Assembly: GCA_037044905.1 (NCBI GenBank)
Contig: JBAOKB010000020.1
Location: forward strand, 310,001-374,000
DNA length: 64,000 bases
From: Hortaea werneckii
Taxonomy: Eukaryota > Ascomycota > Dothideomycetes > Mycosphaerellales > Teratosphaeriaceae
Direction of reading: 5' to 3'
Of the stretch, positions 10,742 to 21,095 are shown piece after piece. A model generated the notes under the pieces. That model searched no databases. It saw only the letters and a program-made list of their open reading frames with translations, and had not been told where the DNA came from. The position numbers were made by a program, and so were the translations under genes. Every line of letters starts with the position of its first letter. Position 1 is the stretch's first letter.

Positions 10742-12712
10742 TCACCAAAACACCCCAAACAAAACCCACGACCACAAAACCACAGCCACGCACCCCCAAA
10801 TCCCCATCCACTGGCCCCAACTATCCAACCACCAAGGCCTATCCACCCTATCCAAGCCCTTCCCCTTCCCCTTCCCCACCCCCTTTTCCCTCCTCCACGG
10901 AACCCCCCATCCCCCATCATCCAAAACCTGTTCCGCCACCATCTTGCCCCCCGCCAAACAAATCGGGACCCCCGTCCCGGGATGCGCACTCGCACCAACC
11001 ATATACAAGCCCTCAATACACGGGTTCCCTCTAACCAAATCCCCAACGAGCTCGACGAGTCGCCCGAGCACGCCGGCGCCGAAGTGGCCGTCTAAGATGG
11101 GACTCGGACGCCGAGCGCGGGTGGAGGGCCGGAAAGAGAGGACGTTGAAGAAAGAATGCGAGAGGCCGAGGATGGCGCCGCGGTCGAGGTTGAATTTCTG
11201 TTTCCAACTTAAGGGGTCGTTGGTTTGCTCGTGCACGATTAAGGGGCCCAGGTCCACGCCCGTGCGTTGTTGGATCGTGGTTAGGATTGTGCGGCGGGCG
11301 AGGGCGATCATGGCGGGCCAGTCTTGGGAGTCGGGGGAGGGGTGGAGGCCGGGTTGGGAAGAGGGGGAGGCGTGTTTGATGTCCCCGTTTGTTTGGGCGG
11401 TGTTGGGGGGAGTGTTCTTCGTGGGTGGTGTCCCCGTGTCGCCTTCGCCGGCAGGCACGTCGATGAGGTGACCCACCGGCACAAGCACCACGACGCTATC
11501 GGTGCCTTCTGGTGCGGCGCTCGCGTCGACTCTGCTGGGCACGTTGACGTAGAAACTCGGCTCGTCTGGGATCAGGTGGCGCTTGAAGATGCTGTCGAAG
11601 GACTCCTTGTACTCGTCTGCGAGGAAGATGTTATGTGCGCCGAGCTCGGGAACTGTCCGGGAGAGGCCCCAGTAGAAAGAGATACTACTGCAGGAGGCCG
11701 GACGGTTGGCGAGGGATTTCGCGTAAGACGTAGGAGGAGCTGGTTGGGAAGCGATCGAACTCGTGCCCCCCTCTCCCTCCTCCCGCGACGACGACGACGA
11801 CGACTCGCTCAGTAGATTCGTATAAGCATAAACCAAATCCGAATTATTCACCACAACATCCGCCTTCAACACCTCCCCCTCTTCCGTCTGCACACCCACC
11901 ATCTTCCCCCCATCCTCACTCAACACAATCCTCTCCACCGCCGTCCCCAATCTATACTCCACCCCTTTTCTCTCCCCGACCTCCACCAAAGCCTGCACAA
12001 CCCTATGGAACCCCCCAACCGGATACCAGATCCCCTCGGCCAGCTCCGTATACTGCAACAGACTATACGTGCCGGGGGCATCAAACGGCGACATCCCCAT
12101 ATACATACTGCCAAAAGTAAACACCCTCCTGAGCCGCTCCGTCCAAAAAAACTTCCCCGCCCGCGTCCAGATGGACTCGAAGGGGTGCAGCGTGAACAGA
12201 TGCCTCAAGAAACTCCATCTTACCATCCCCGCCAAACTCTCAAAATTCCTGAGTAACACATGTTCGACACTAAGCTCATAGTGCCGTCCACTTTCTTGTA
12301 AGAAATCCAAATACCGCTCGAACCCCTCCCGCCCCTCCCACTTCTCGATCTCCAGCTTCATAGCCGCCAAATCACTACTCATCTCGAACCTCTCCCCATC
12401 ACCGAAATGGATCCGGTAATTCGGCTCGCATTTCCGCAGTTCTACGCCCTCGGCCGCCAGACTCGTGTCTAATTCGCGGAAAGTCTGGTGGAAGAGGCGG
12501 GGGAGTAAGAGGAGGGAGGGGCCCTGGTCGAAACGGTAGTGGTGGTCCGGGGAGAAGAGCAGGCTGCAGCGGCCGCCGGTGAAGGGGTTTTTTTCGAGGA
12601 CGGTGACGGAGTAGCCGGCGTGCGCGAGGCGGGCGGCGGTTGAGGTCCCGCCTACGCCGGCGCCGATTACGAGGGCGGTTGGGCGATGGGGTTTGGTGGA
12701 GGAGGAGGGCAT
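10742..12712 (-). CDS. carB: Phytoene desaturase (CarB/AL-1 type)
   Basis: Single exon, 656 residues. The N-terminus has the dinucleotide-binding motif VIGAGVGGTSTAARL (glycines from residue 17) followed by LEKNPFTGGRCS. The C-terminal part has the carotenoid-desaturase signature LYMVGASAHPGTGVPICLAGGK, then a basic linker and a hydrophobic C-terminal anchor. The enzyme uses FAD to introduce successive double bases-spaced desaturations into phytoene, giving neurosporene, lycopene or 3,4-didehydrolycopene, at the ER or lipid-body membrane. It is longer than typical homologues because of low-complexity Ser/Gly/Pro insertions near residues 300-330 and 430-460 and an extra stretch just before the C-terminal signature. 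It is transcribed in the same direction as carRA upstream and the opsin downstream; in Fusarium these genes are jointly light-induced. Confidence 0.93.
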   Translation of the reverse strand: MPSSSTKPHRPTALVIGAGVGGTSTAARLAHAGYSVTVLEKNPFTGGRCSLLFSPDHHYRFDQGPSLLLLPRLFHQTFRELDTSLAAEGVELRKCEPNYRIHFGDGERFEMSSDLAAMKLEIEKWEGREGFERYLDFLQESGRHYELSVEHVLLRNFESLAGMVRWSFLRHLFTLHPFESIWTRAGKFFWTERLRRVFTFGSMYMGMSPFDAPGTYSLLQYTELAEGIWYPVGGFHRVVQALVEVGERKGVEYRLGTAVERIVLSEDGGKMVGVQTEEGEVLKADVVVNNSDLVYAYTNLLSESSSSSSREEGEGGTSSIASQPAPPTSYAKSLANRPASCSSISFYWGLSRTVPELGAHNIFLADEYKESFDSIFKRHLIPDEPSFYVNVPSRVDASAAPEGTDSVVVLVPVGHLIDVPAGEGDTGTPPTKNTPPNTAQTNGDIKHASPSSQPGLHPSPDSQDWPAMIALARRTILTTIQQRTGVDLGPLIVHEQTNDPLSWKQKFNLDRGAILGLSHSFFNVLSFRPSTRARRPSPILDGHFGAGVLGRLVELVGDLVRGNPCIEGLYMVGASAHPGTGVPICLAGGKMVAEQVLDDGGWGVPWRREKGVGKGKGKGLDRVDRPWWLDSWGQWMGIWGCVAVVLWSWVLFGVFW

Positions 12713-13364
12713 TATGGGGTTGGGAGGGAGGGGTGGTGGTGAGGGTGAGGGTGGTGCATGGTGGGCGATTGGAGGGTTGGGAAGTATAGGTTGGGCGGGG
12801 GGGAATCGATGACTTTCACATGCGCGCGCGCGGCGAGCTAAGCTGATGGGAGCCGCGTCGGAAGCGGAAGGCTGGTGGGGTTAGATATCGGGGATTCTTG
12901 GGACTACCTACGTAGAGCTGTCACGGCGTTAGACACTCATTAATTATTCACACTGCTTCATCATATCGAAGCGAGTCCAATATTCAGGGAGACCGGTATT
13001 GACTTGATGGTTGAAGAGCAGTCAAAAAAAATATCCAACAACAAAACATGTGAATGCTACAACATCGTCCGGACGCCCTGATTCTAGCAATAGAGAAAAA
13101 TCAACAAAGCAGCACCGAATAAAAGTCCAAACGGGGTGAAAGAAAGCTACAGTACCTATTACTACATACAAACCACCCCCTACCCCCTAAAAACCAGACT
13201 GCAACCTTCTCATCTATCCCCGATCCCTTCCGGGCGGGGAATACCCCAACAACCCATCCTCAGCACATAAACACACATATATACACAACAACATCACCAC
13301 CACCAGCCCCGTCTCCCCCTCCTCCCATCCATTCCTCACCCCTCTTACACACTCTCCCCATCCC
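12713..13364. other. Intergenic: carB promoter and carRA 3' side
   Basis: No gene seen. Bases 12720-12800 are G-rich and 13140-13364 are C/A-rich, continuing the skew blocks of the neighbouring genes. A short alternating GC segment (gcgcgcgcgg) lies near 12823-12832. Confidence 0.5.
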
Positions 13365-15454
13365 TCACTCCCTCCCCCTCCCCCGACTCCCAGGCCCCAC
13401 AAGCGCCCTCCACGCAACCCAGACCCTCCTCCACCTCGGCACCGTCGCCCTCCCGACCTTCCCTCCCTTCCCCACCAATCCCCCTTCTTGCTCCTTCCTC
13501 AACTCCCTTGCAATCTGCATATAACTCTCAACCGCAACCCTCATCGGGGCCCTCGCCTGAACCGGTAACTCCTCCACCGTCCCCCTCGACTTATTATAAA
13601 ACTCAAACCCCCTATCCAACAACTTCCCCCTGAGGCTTCCCAATTTCTTCTGAAAGAACCCCGGATCCTGGGAATGGGAAGAGTTGCACGCAACGAGGTT
13701 CGAGAGGAAAGTTTCCGGGGAGAGTTTTTCCTTTTTCAGCCAGGAGGGCGGGAGGTAGCAGCGAGGTTGCGGGGAGGCGAGGGCGTCGAGGGACAGGTCG
13801 CGCGCGATGTTGGTGTATTGCAGCGCGATGCCCATGTGGTGGCCGGCGGCCATGAGGCGTTTAGTTTGGGCTTCGAGGGCGGCAGGGCCGGTGGAGGGGA
13901 GAGGGTGGTGGTAGAGTACGAGCTGGATGCAGAGTAAGGCGACGGTGCCGGCGACGCGGGCGCCGTAGAGGTCGAGGTCGGGTTCGGATTTGATGGGGCC
14001 CGTGGGGTTAGAGGGGGTGAAGGCGAGGTCCATTTCGAAGCCGTTGAGGAGCTCGGTCAGGGGTTCTTTGCTTAGGCGGTCGACGGGGAGGAGGAGGAGG
14101 GTGAGGATGGTGTCGGGGGGGAAGTTTTGCACGGCGAAGAGGGTGGCGGCACCGCGGTTCTTGTCCGAGCCGCGGATGATTTCGCCTTTGTCGGTTTTCA
14201 TGTCACCGCCGTAGGAGAGGTCGAGGAAGTTCCGAAGTTTCTTTACCCAGGTTTTGGCTTCGGCGGGGGAGGCGGCGTTGTCGATCAGGTCGTCGGCGAC
14301 GCGGCAGAAGCTGTAGAGGATCACGAGGTCGATGCGTAAGCGGCCTTGGAAGGTCGAGGATGCGAGGTAGAAGGAGCGGCTCTTGGCTCGTAAGCGGTCG
14401 ACGCTCTGTTGGAGACCCAGGATCCTATCATCGTCGTATGTTCCGGCTGGGAGCAGAAGCGCCTTGACAAGGAGTGCTGGGCTCGGTAGCGCTGGCACCT
14501 TCCGGAAGTGGATCGGGAAGGTGTTCAGAATGGCTACGGCGTTGTCGAATGCAACCAGGCCAAAGACGATGAGGCAATTGGTGAGGAAGAAGAAAATAGC
14601 CTCTTCCGCTTCCAGTCCTGGCCATAGCTCCCAGCCGGTCTTGGTACCTTGCTCAATCACCCACGTGCCGCGCTTCAGGGCAAGCGTGTCCACAATCCAG
14701 AGGTACACTGTAGGCACTACAATCGGCAGAACGGTGTTCGTCAGGGGGAGGCGCACGAGGAATTGGTAGGCCAGACTCCACAGCATAAACAAGAACGGGG
14801 CGGCCCACACCAGGATCAAACCCAGATAAGTCTTGGGACCCTCGGCACGGATGTAGTCGATGCCCTTCTTGACCGCCAGACCAAAGAGCGCCTGGCCGGC
14901 GAATTTGATGTACTGCCATTTCTTCCCGTCTTTGCTCGCCTTGTCCTCTTTCACCAGGTACACGGAATGCAGGACGGGTTTGCTGAAGAGCATGTAGAGG
15001 AGGGTCGTGTTGTAGGTCTGGATAACGAAGAAGAAGACCTCTTCAATCGGGATCTGCCATATTGTCGGACCTAGCACGGCGTTGGGTGGGTAGGACCAGA
15101 TGTTGGTCCGGATGAGGTAAGAGTCCCATGGGATGGTGCTGAGGACGGCGACGGTGATGAGGAAGGAGAGTTTGTAGAGATCGAGGCGGGTGGTGAGGGG
15201 GAAGTAGATGGCTGTGAGGAGGAGGGCGGGCGGGAGGGTGTAAGTTAAGTGTCTGGGAGAGAGGTGCGGTTAGCAGAGTTGGCGGGATGGACAGTTTCGG
15301 AGAATTGGGCTTGAAATGATCAGAGTGACACGTAGGGGCAGGACGGCAGATGGAAGGAGGGACAGATGGACAGCTCCATAGGCAGCCTGGGGAGACACAT
15401 AGGTATGGCAGCATTCATCATCACCACTTACACAAGCGCATAATCGTAACCCAT
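13365..15454 (-). CDS. carRA: Bifunctional lycopene cyclase/phytoene synthase (CarRA/AL-2 type)
   Basis: Two exons: a 23-nt first exon 15454-15432 (M-G-Y-D-Y-A-L-V) and 15252-13365, joined by a 179-bp intron (GTAAGT...CCCAG, phase 2), giving 636 residues. The N-terminal half has the multi-helix lycopene cyclase part, with VHLTYTLPP, TIPWDSYL, IWSYPPNAVLGPT and PIEEVFFFVIQTYNTTLLY. The C-terminal half is the phytoene synthase. Its two Asp-rich motifs are DDLID at residues 328-332 and ARDLSLD at about 491-497, preceded by KSRSFYLASSTF. The enzyme condenses two geranylgeranyl diphosphates to phytoene and later cyclises lycopene or torulene ends. The start is set by family similarity; no ATG exists in the second exon before conserved residues. 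It is divergent from carX. Confidence 0.93.
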
Positions 15455-15462
15455 TCTGGCTA

Positions 15463-15542
15463 CCTTAAGGTATCACCTGAGGTATGGTATCATCTGCCGT
15501 GTGGCTGCTCCAGTGTCTCTCACTGCTACCTATGCCTTAAGG
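15463..15542. repeat. Two CCTTAAGGTA palindrome copies 72 bp apart
   Basis: CCTTAAGGTA occurs at 15463-15472 and 15535-15544. The following sequences (tatcacctgaggtatggtat... and ggtattatctgc) are also partly similar. Both lie directly upstream of the carRA start codon on the minus strand. Confidence 0.85.
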
Positions 15543-15689
15543 TAGGTATTATCTGCAAGCACCTCCAGCCCGTCTTTGATGTGATAAATTACCACCGTCC
15601 GGCCACGACCATGATGAGCACCCGTGAATATTTCCAACAGTGTCACAGCATCAGTCTTTGGTTTCTATGAACCACATCCCAAAGGCAAC

Positions 15690-15706
15690 CAGCCAGCCAG
15701 CCAGCC
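15690..15706. repeat. (CAGC/AGCC)4 short tandem repeat
   Basis: Four tandem AGCC units within the carRA/carX divergent promoter, seen directly. Confidence 0.85.
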
Positions 15707-16342
15707 CACCCGCATTGAACCACTGCACCGAACAATAATGGCTTAGGTAACGAGCTATACGGAAGACATCCGAGCGAGTGAGCTTGGCTGTCCATTCGCA
15801 TCGCCCGAGCCCGAGCGAGGCGACGGACATCCACGACATCTGCGCCGAATGCTATACCTCGGAGGTAGTGAGAGCAGAGCTCGGACTCAAGTGCCTTGAC
15901 TGCCGTTGTTTAGCGCCCGCCGGCATCCGGCTGTCACCTCGCAACTTACATACATAGTAGTACCTAGCGGATGTTCGGTTTCAACCTTGAAGCGTCCGCC
16001 GCCGTCGACGTCATCCCTTCCAGGTATGTGGCCGGGCAATCGAGATTGATGTTCGCGTGCAGCAGAGGCGGAGACGAGACGGATGTTCGCTTGAGAGGCG
16101 GCATTTTGCGCGAGTTGGCATGTCTGTTCTGTCTTGCATGTGAAAGACCATCGAAGCCGGATGAGCTCAGGACGACGTCTTGCCTGGCTATCGCCCAACC
16201 ATGTTTCCGGAGGCGACCGATCCCAAACATAGCCCATCTCTTCCTCCCTCGATGAAGTCGTGTCTATCGTGATTGTCCTCGTCTTGCCGACCGCTCTGTC
16301 TCTTTGGATAGCCACAGCTGCCATCCACAGTAGCAAGTCATC

Positions 16343-18691
16343 ATGTTCGAACCAGTGGCGCCATCGACCGGCAAACGAAAGCGCACGACCTCCCAGACCA
16401 TTGGCCTCACCCCTCAACCACGCCACCCCTACCTCACCGGCAACTTCGCCCCCATCCACCAGACATTACCGCTGACGCCCTGCACTTACACTGGAACCAT
16501 CCCCAAGGAGCTGGCCAACGGCGAGTACGTTCGCAATGGGAGCAATCCCGTCTCCAACGAGGACTTGGGCCGGGATGCCCATTGGTTCGATGGCGATGGC
16601 ATGCTCTCCGGCGTCTCCTTCCCGGAGAACCCAGAGACAGGAGAGATAGTGCCCGAGTTCGTGAACCAGTACGTCCTGACCGACCTCTATCTTTCCGCCG
16701 TCTCTTCGCCCCGATTGCGCGTACCCATCCTACCATCGATCGCCACGCTGGTAAACCCCATGGCCAGCACGATATATGTCATGCTCAGGATTCTACGGAC
16801 CGTGATCTTGGTCATCCTCTCTTTCCTACCCGGGAGCAAGCAACCAATCAAGAAGATCAGCGTCGCGAATACGCACATAGTCTATCACGATGGCAGAGCG
16901 CTAGCGACGTGCGAGTCCGGACCGCCGATGCGGATACAACTGCCCGGTCTCGAAACGGTGGGATGGTACAATGGCGCCTATGCCGAGAACGAAAAGAGTG
17001 AAAAGGAGTTGGAAGAAGAGAAGGCTAGGGCGGTGGAGAAGCAGGTGGAGAAGGAGAAGGTATTGGGCCAGGATGGAGGCGTAATAGCTTTCATGCGCGA
17101 ATGGACCACCGCCCATCCCAAGGTCGACCCGGTCACTGGCGAGATGATGATGTTCCATGCCAGTTTTGCCCCGCCTTACGTCCAGTATAGCATCTTACCG
17201 CAGCAAGGATCGCCGACTAAAATCAGTGAAGATCCCGAAAAGGCTGCGCTCCAGGAACGGACTAGGACGACGCAAAAGAAAATGCTCAACCATGCGGTTT
17301 CGGGAGTCAGCGGAGCCAAGATGATGCATGATTTCGGTGTCTCACGGAGTCATACCATTATTATGGACCTTCCACTCTCTCTCGACCCCATGAACCAATT
17401 GAAGGGCTTACCACCCGTCGCATACGACAGCAGCAAGCCCTCACGCTTCGGTGTCTTCCCCCGCTGGAACCCAGAAAACGTGACATGGTTCGAAACCGAC
17501 GCGTGCTGTATCTTCCACACGGCCAACACATGGGACAGCCACAGCCACACCGGCGCCATCTCCGGGGTCAACATGCTCGCATGCCGCCTCACCTCGGCCA
17601 CCCTCGTGTTCGCCGCAGGCAACATCGCACCCCCCACCGAGCGCAAAGCCCAAACCACCACTGCCACCACCGAAACCAAACGCAGCAAACGCATGCCCTT
17701 CTTCTCCAAATACGAACCGGACTCGGAAGCATCCCTGTACGACCGCGCCAGCCTCCTCGAAAATCCCCAGACCGCCGTCGACGAAACCGAAGCCTTCCTG
17801 CACCTCGGCCGACGCCAGGACCCCCTGGACGGCGACGAACTCGACGACTACATCTGGGACGAAGAGCAATGCCGCCTATACTACTACCACTTCAACCAGC
17901 AAACCGCCCAGATCGACCACCAGTGGGCCCTCGCCACGATCCCCTTCGAGTTCCCCTCGGTCCGCCCGGACCGCGAAATGCACGCCGCAAGATATGTCTA
18001 CGGGTGTTCGACGTCGACGACGAATTTCGGGTCGGCGTTGGGGAAGGCGACGAAGATCGATGTGCTGGTTAAGATGGATGCGAGGACGTTGATTGAGAGG
18101 GGAGTCAGGAATCCCCCGCGCAGTGTGACGGGCGCGGTGGATACGCGGACGATGGCGCAGGTTCTTGCCTCCTCTTCTTCTTCCTCCTCTCCCGGTTCTG
18201 GATCCCCGCCGGGAGAAAGGGAAGAACAAGAAGATAAAACTATCCAAGCCTTCCGCCTCCCCGACGGCTGGTTCGCACAAGAACCCCGCTTCGTCCCCGC
18301 CTCCCCCACATCCTCCTCCTCCTCCTCCTCAGACAACGCAGACTCCGAAGACGAAGAAGACGCCGGCTACCTCCTCTTCTACACCTTCCACGAATCCCCC
18401 GCCCAACTGGACCCCGTCACCAATTCCTGCCCTCCGGACACCGACCCCCTCCGGCGCGCGAAATCCGAACTCTGGATCCTCGATGCGAAGGATATGTCCA
18501 CGGTGGTGGCGCGGGTGTTGCTGCCGCAGCGCGTGCCGTATGGGTTACATGGGAGTTGGTTTGGGGCGGAGATGGTGCGGGGACAGAGGGGGTTGGAGGG
18601 GACTAGGAGGGTTGATTGGGGAAGGGAGGGGGAGGGGGAGATGGAGTGGGGGATGCGGGTTAGGAGGGTGGTGGAGGGGTGGTTGGGATGA
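16343..18691 (+). CDS. carX: Carotenoid cleavage oxygenase (CarX-like, retinal-forming)
   Basis: Single exon, 782 residues, RPE65/carotenoid oxygenase family. The four iron-binding histidines can be placed: His258 (TAHPKVDP), His329 (MMHDFGVSRSH), His392 (CCIFHTANTWD) and His736 (PYGLHGSWFG). The N-terminal RHPYLTGNFAPIHQT and the HWFDGDGMLSGV block fit fungal CarX, which splits beta-carotene symmetrically into two retinals. The linked opsin supports that role. A torulene-cleaving (CarT/CAO-2) specificity is the main alternative and cannot be excluded without alignment. The protein is longer than usual through a charged coil (residues about 210-245), an inserted block around 430-500 and Ser runs near 620 and 655. 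A hydrophobic patch at about 150-175 probably dips into the membrane. Confidence 0.88.
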   Translation: MFEPVAPSTGKRKRTTSQTIGLTPQPRHPYLTGNFAPIHQTLPLTPCTYTGTIPKELANGEYVRNGSNPVSNEDLGRDAHWFDGDGMLSGVSFPENPETGEIVPEFVNQYVLTDLYLSAVSSPRLRVPILPSIATLVNPMASTIYVMLRILRTVILVILSFLPGSKQPIKKISVANTHIVYHDGRALATCESGPPMRIQLPGLETVGWYNGAYAENEKSEKELEEEKARAVEKQVEKEKVLGQDGGVIAFMREWTTAHPKVDPVTGEMMMFHASFAPPYVQYSILPQQGSPTKISEDPEKAALQERTRTTQKKMLNHAVSGVSGAKMMHDFGVSRSHTIIMDLPLSLDPMNQLKGLPPVAYDSSKPSRFGVFPRWNPENVTWFETDACCIFHTANTWDSHSHTGAISGVNMLACRLTSATLVFAAGNIAPPTERKAQTTTATTETKRSKRMPFFSKYEPDSEASLYDRASLLENPQTAVDETEAFLHLGRRQDPLDGDELDDYIWDEEQCRLYYYHFNQQTAQIDHQWALATIPFEFPSVRPDREMHAARYVYGCSTSTTNFGSALGKATKIDVLVKMDARTLIERGVRNPPRSVTGAVDTRTMAQVLASSSSSSSPGSGSPPGEREEQEDKTIQAFRLPDGWFAQEPRFVPASPTSSSSSSSDNADSEDEEDAGYLLFYTFHESPAQLDPVTNSCPPDTDPLRRAKSELWILDAKDMSTVVARVLLPQRVPYGLHGSWFGAEMVRGQRGLEGTRRVDWGREGEGEMEWGMRVRRVVEGWLG

Positions 18692-19111
18692 TTTTTGACG
18701 AGGGGAAGGGGCGGAGGAAGAGGAGGGGGAGATAGGGTTGTGCGGGGGATGGGGGTTTTGGGACTTTTCACCTAGCTCTCTGCGAGAGTTGTTTTTTTTT
18801 TTTTTTTTTTTCCCACACAATACAAAAATCATTTGACTTCGGATCTAATGAAGAATAAAGTATTACTTTTAAAAAGATGAAAACTGTAATCAGAGTCTTC
18901 ATTTTGGATCATTACTATTACCCACACATCCCCAGTTTCCTCCCCCAGTCTTCCCTTCCCATTAAAATCCACGCAACATCTATGACCTTCCCTCTCTACC
19001 GCAACATCAACTTCACACAAAGCGCTCAAAGACTCTGAAAACCCACCAGCTAAAAAAACCCCACCGCATACTTCAATCAGCCCACCCTGTTCCAGAAGGG
19101 GCAGACAGACT
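18692..19111. other. Convergent 3' spacer with a 20-T tract
   Basis: Spacer between the ends of carX (+) and the secreted protein gene (-). It contains T x20 at 18792-18811. A reading frame continuing on the minus strand through 18829-19548 is out of phase with the spliced gene and is not credited. Confidence 0.6.
18792..18811. repeat. Poly-T tract, 20 bases
   Basis: Uninterrupted T run between converging genes, seen directly. Confidence 0.95.
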
Positions 19112-20600
19112 TCAGTGCCCAACAGGAACACTCCCACACCACCCATTCGACTCGACACACGGCCCGTTGGGACCCTCGCTCTGCGAAGGCGGGATATGCA
19201 TCCCGGTAAAGCTCGGCGTGGTGTAAGCCGACGACCCGTCGAAGAGCTGACGCTTTGGGACAGTGGTATAGATGTCTGGGATAGCGGTAGAGGTGCTAGG
19301 AGACGGCGCGAAGACGGTGAGAGTGGTGCCGGGAGACAGTGACGTGAGGACTGGGTCCGTGGAGTCCTGCTGGTACGCGCCCGCGTTGCCAGGATCGACG
19401 TCGGGAGCTGCAGTGGCGATAGTGAGAGGGGGCGTGAGGCCTGGAACGCTGGGACCACGGCCGGGATAAGTTGACAGTGTTGTGACGATTGGGCCGGTAA
19501 AGGCATGCTTGAGTTGTTCGGGGTCTTGGATTTCACGCTCGTTGACATCGGCTGTGGCCTCTTTGGTGACTGTGACGGTGACAGTAGGCCCGTACAAGCT
19601 CAGGAAAGTGGAATCCGGAAGCGTGACGAGAGTGCCCGCTGGCCAGTTGCAAGCGGCACCGGGCACGCCGCAGAAGTTGAAAGTGGCGGAGGCTAGATCG
19701 GTGAGATGAGGGTCCTTTGGCTTGTGGGTACGTGGCGGCTCGGGCTTGGTTGTGGTGCTATGCTTCCAGGGGATCTGGCCGATGATCTGACGCTTCGTGA
19801 AAGGGGCCGGGGCTTCCATTGTCGTGGGTTTGACGCGGGTGCTGAAAGATGTTGGTGGCAAGATGCCACTGAAGATGCCAGAGCCGGAGGCTGATACGGG
19901 GATCGCTGGGATACTAGCACTCACTGCGGAAGTGCTGGTAGCGTATTCGCGGGCATCCTCTCGCTCCTCGCCATCGACGTCACGGCCGAGAATGCCGATG
20001 TCCTCGTTTCCTCCTTCGTGAGATTGATCACGAGGCACAGTAACGCTGAAATCGACAGTGTTGGCGTAGGGTGAACCTGTGTTCTCATCGGCCATGTTGA
20101 CATCCGCGATCTCACGTGCAAAGGCTCTGCCAGTTTCTGCAAGGCTAGCATGGAAGTCGCGATTGACATGGTTGCTGTTGGGGCCAACCACGGTGTGTAC
20201 TGTGCTTGACGATGAGCACACCTGATAGTCTTGGAGAAAAGTATCGGCATCGGCACCCATGCAAATACGGTTGCAAGAAGAGAAGACCTGAAAGACGTCA
20301 GCCTCAATAGTCCATGTAGGTGTCTTGATGTGTGACACGAACCACGTAGTTGCTGTTCAGACACATGCACTCGCCCTCCAGAACCTTGTTGGAATTGGTA
20401 CAGTCAAATTCGGTTGCCGTTTTATCCCAACAATACTGCGTGCAGTCGAAGGATTTCTTGACTGTGTTTCACCAAGGTTAACAGAGCGATGTGATGTGAA
20501 GGGCTATTGCTCACTCACCTGCCGCAGCTTGAACAGAAGGGGCAAGAACGCAAAGAAGCGCAGTGAGCGCCATGCCTAGCGCGTAGATGGCGCGCATCAT
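19112..20600 (-). CDS. Secreted Cys-containing, Thr/Pro-rich protein of unknown function
   Basis: Three exons, 20600-20519, 20461-20343 and 20287-19112, with introns of 57 bp (GTGAGT...ACAG, phase 1) and 55 bp (GTTCGT...TCAG, phase 0), giving 458 residues. Residues 1-26 form a signal peptide ending in Val-Gln-Ala. The mature N-terminus has a compact set of Cys (FDCTQYCW, EFDCTN, GECMCLN, SSCNRICMG, YQVCSS), a second group FNFCGVPGAACNW lies in the middle, and CVESNGWCG ends the protein. The stretch between is rich in Ser, Thr and Pro, as in wall-linked glycoproteins. I recognise no named domain, and no GPI signal is evident. Without the first two exons the signal peptide would be missed. Confidence 0.75.
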
Positions 20601-21095
20601 GGCCTTTCGCTTCGAGCTCGTCTTGGTGAATTACGATTAGAGTATGAGTCTGAGTGAGTGAGTGTGGGTTCCAGGGAGGGGGATCGATATGGTGCACTGA
20701 AGATAAGGAATGTGGTTTGTTTGAATGCGAAGAGGATGGAAGGTCGGTGACGAGAGTTGTACACTTGCGGTCGATGCACTATGGGACATGCCGCACTCCG
20801 CGGCCCCACCTAGCTGCCACTTCTGGAAGGAGCGATGGAGCTCTTGCTCTGGCCTCTGTAGACTAGGGCTGGCGAACTCGATCGGTCCTTCCCTCACAAT
20901 CAGATTTCGTTGTGAGGTCAGAGGCCTGCGCTAGAATAGCTGTCAGGACAGATGAGAAAATGTAGTGCATTGAATGAATGAAACAAGTCCGAGCAGAGGT
21001 ACCGTGCAATAGCTCGTAGCCATCGCAGAAGAGACCTCCCCCATGACCTTGATTGCCGCTTATTTGTAATTAACACACCAAGAAATGTAAGGGTA
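20601..21095. other. Intergenic: promoter of the secreted protein gene
   Basis: No gene seen. It lies between the secreted protein start (-) and the CMS1 stop (-) and should hold the promoter of the former and the 3' end of the latter. Confidence 0.5.

Larger units (their letters stand above)
15455..16342. promoter_or_regulatory. Divergent promoter between carRA (-) and carX (+)
   Basis: An 888-bp spacer between the two start codons, without a gene. It carries two copies of the palindrome CCTTAAGG, each followed by TA (15463-15470 and 15535-15542), with related downstream GGTAT(T)AT/ATCTGC sequence, and four AGCC units at 15690-15706. In Fusarium and Neurospora the orthologous genes are light-induced through White Collar, but I do not identify a certain binding site here; the regulatory role is inferred from position. 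Confidence 0.55.

Noticed and set aside
18829..19548. 239-residue minus-strand frame overlapping the secreted protein gene
   Set aside because: It is out of phase with the spliced gene, lacks a signal peptide and shows shadow-frame composition.
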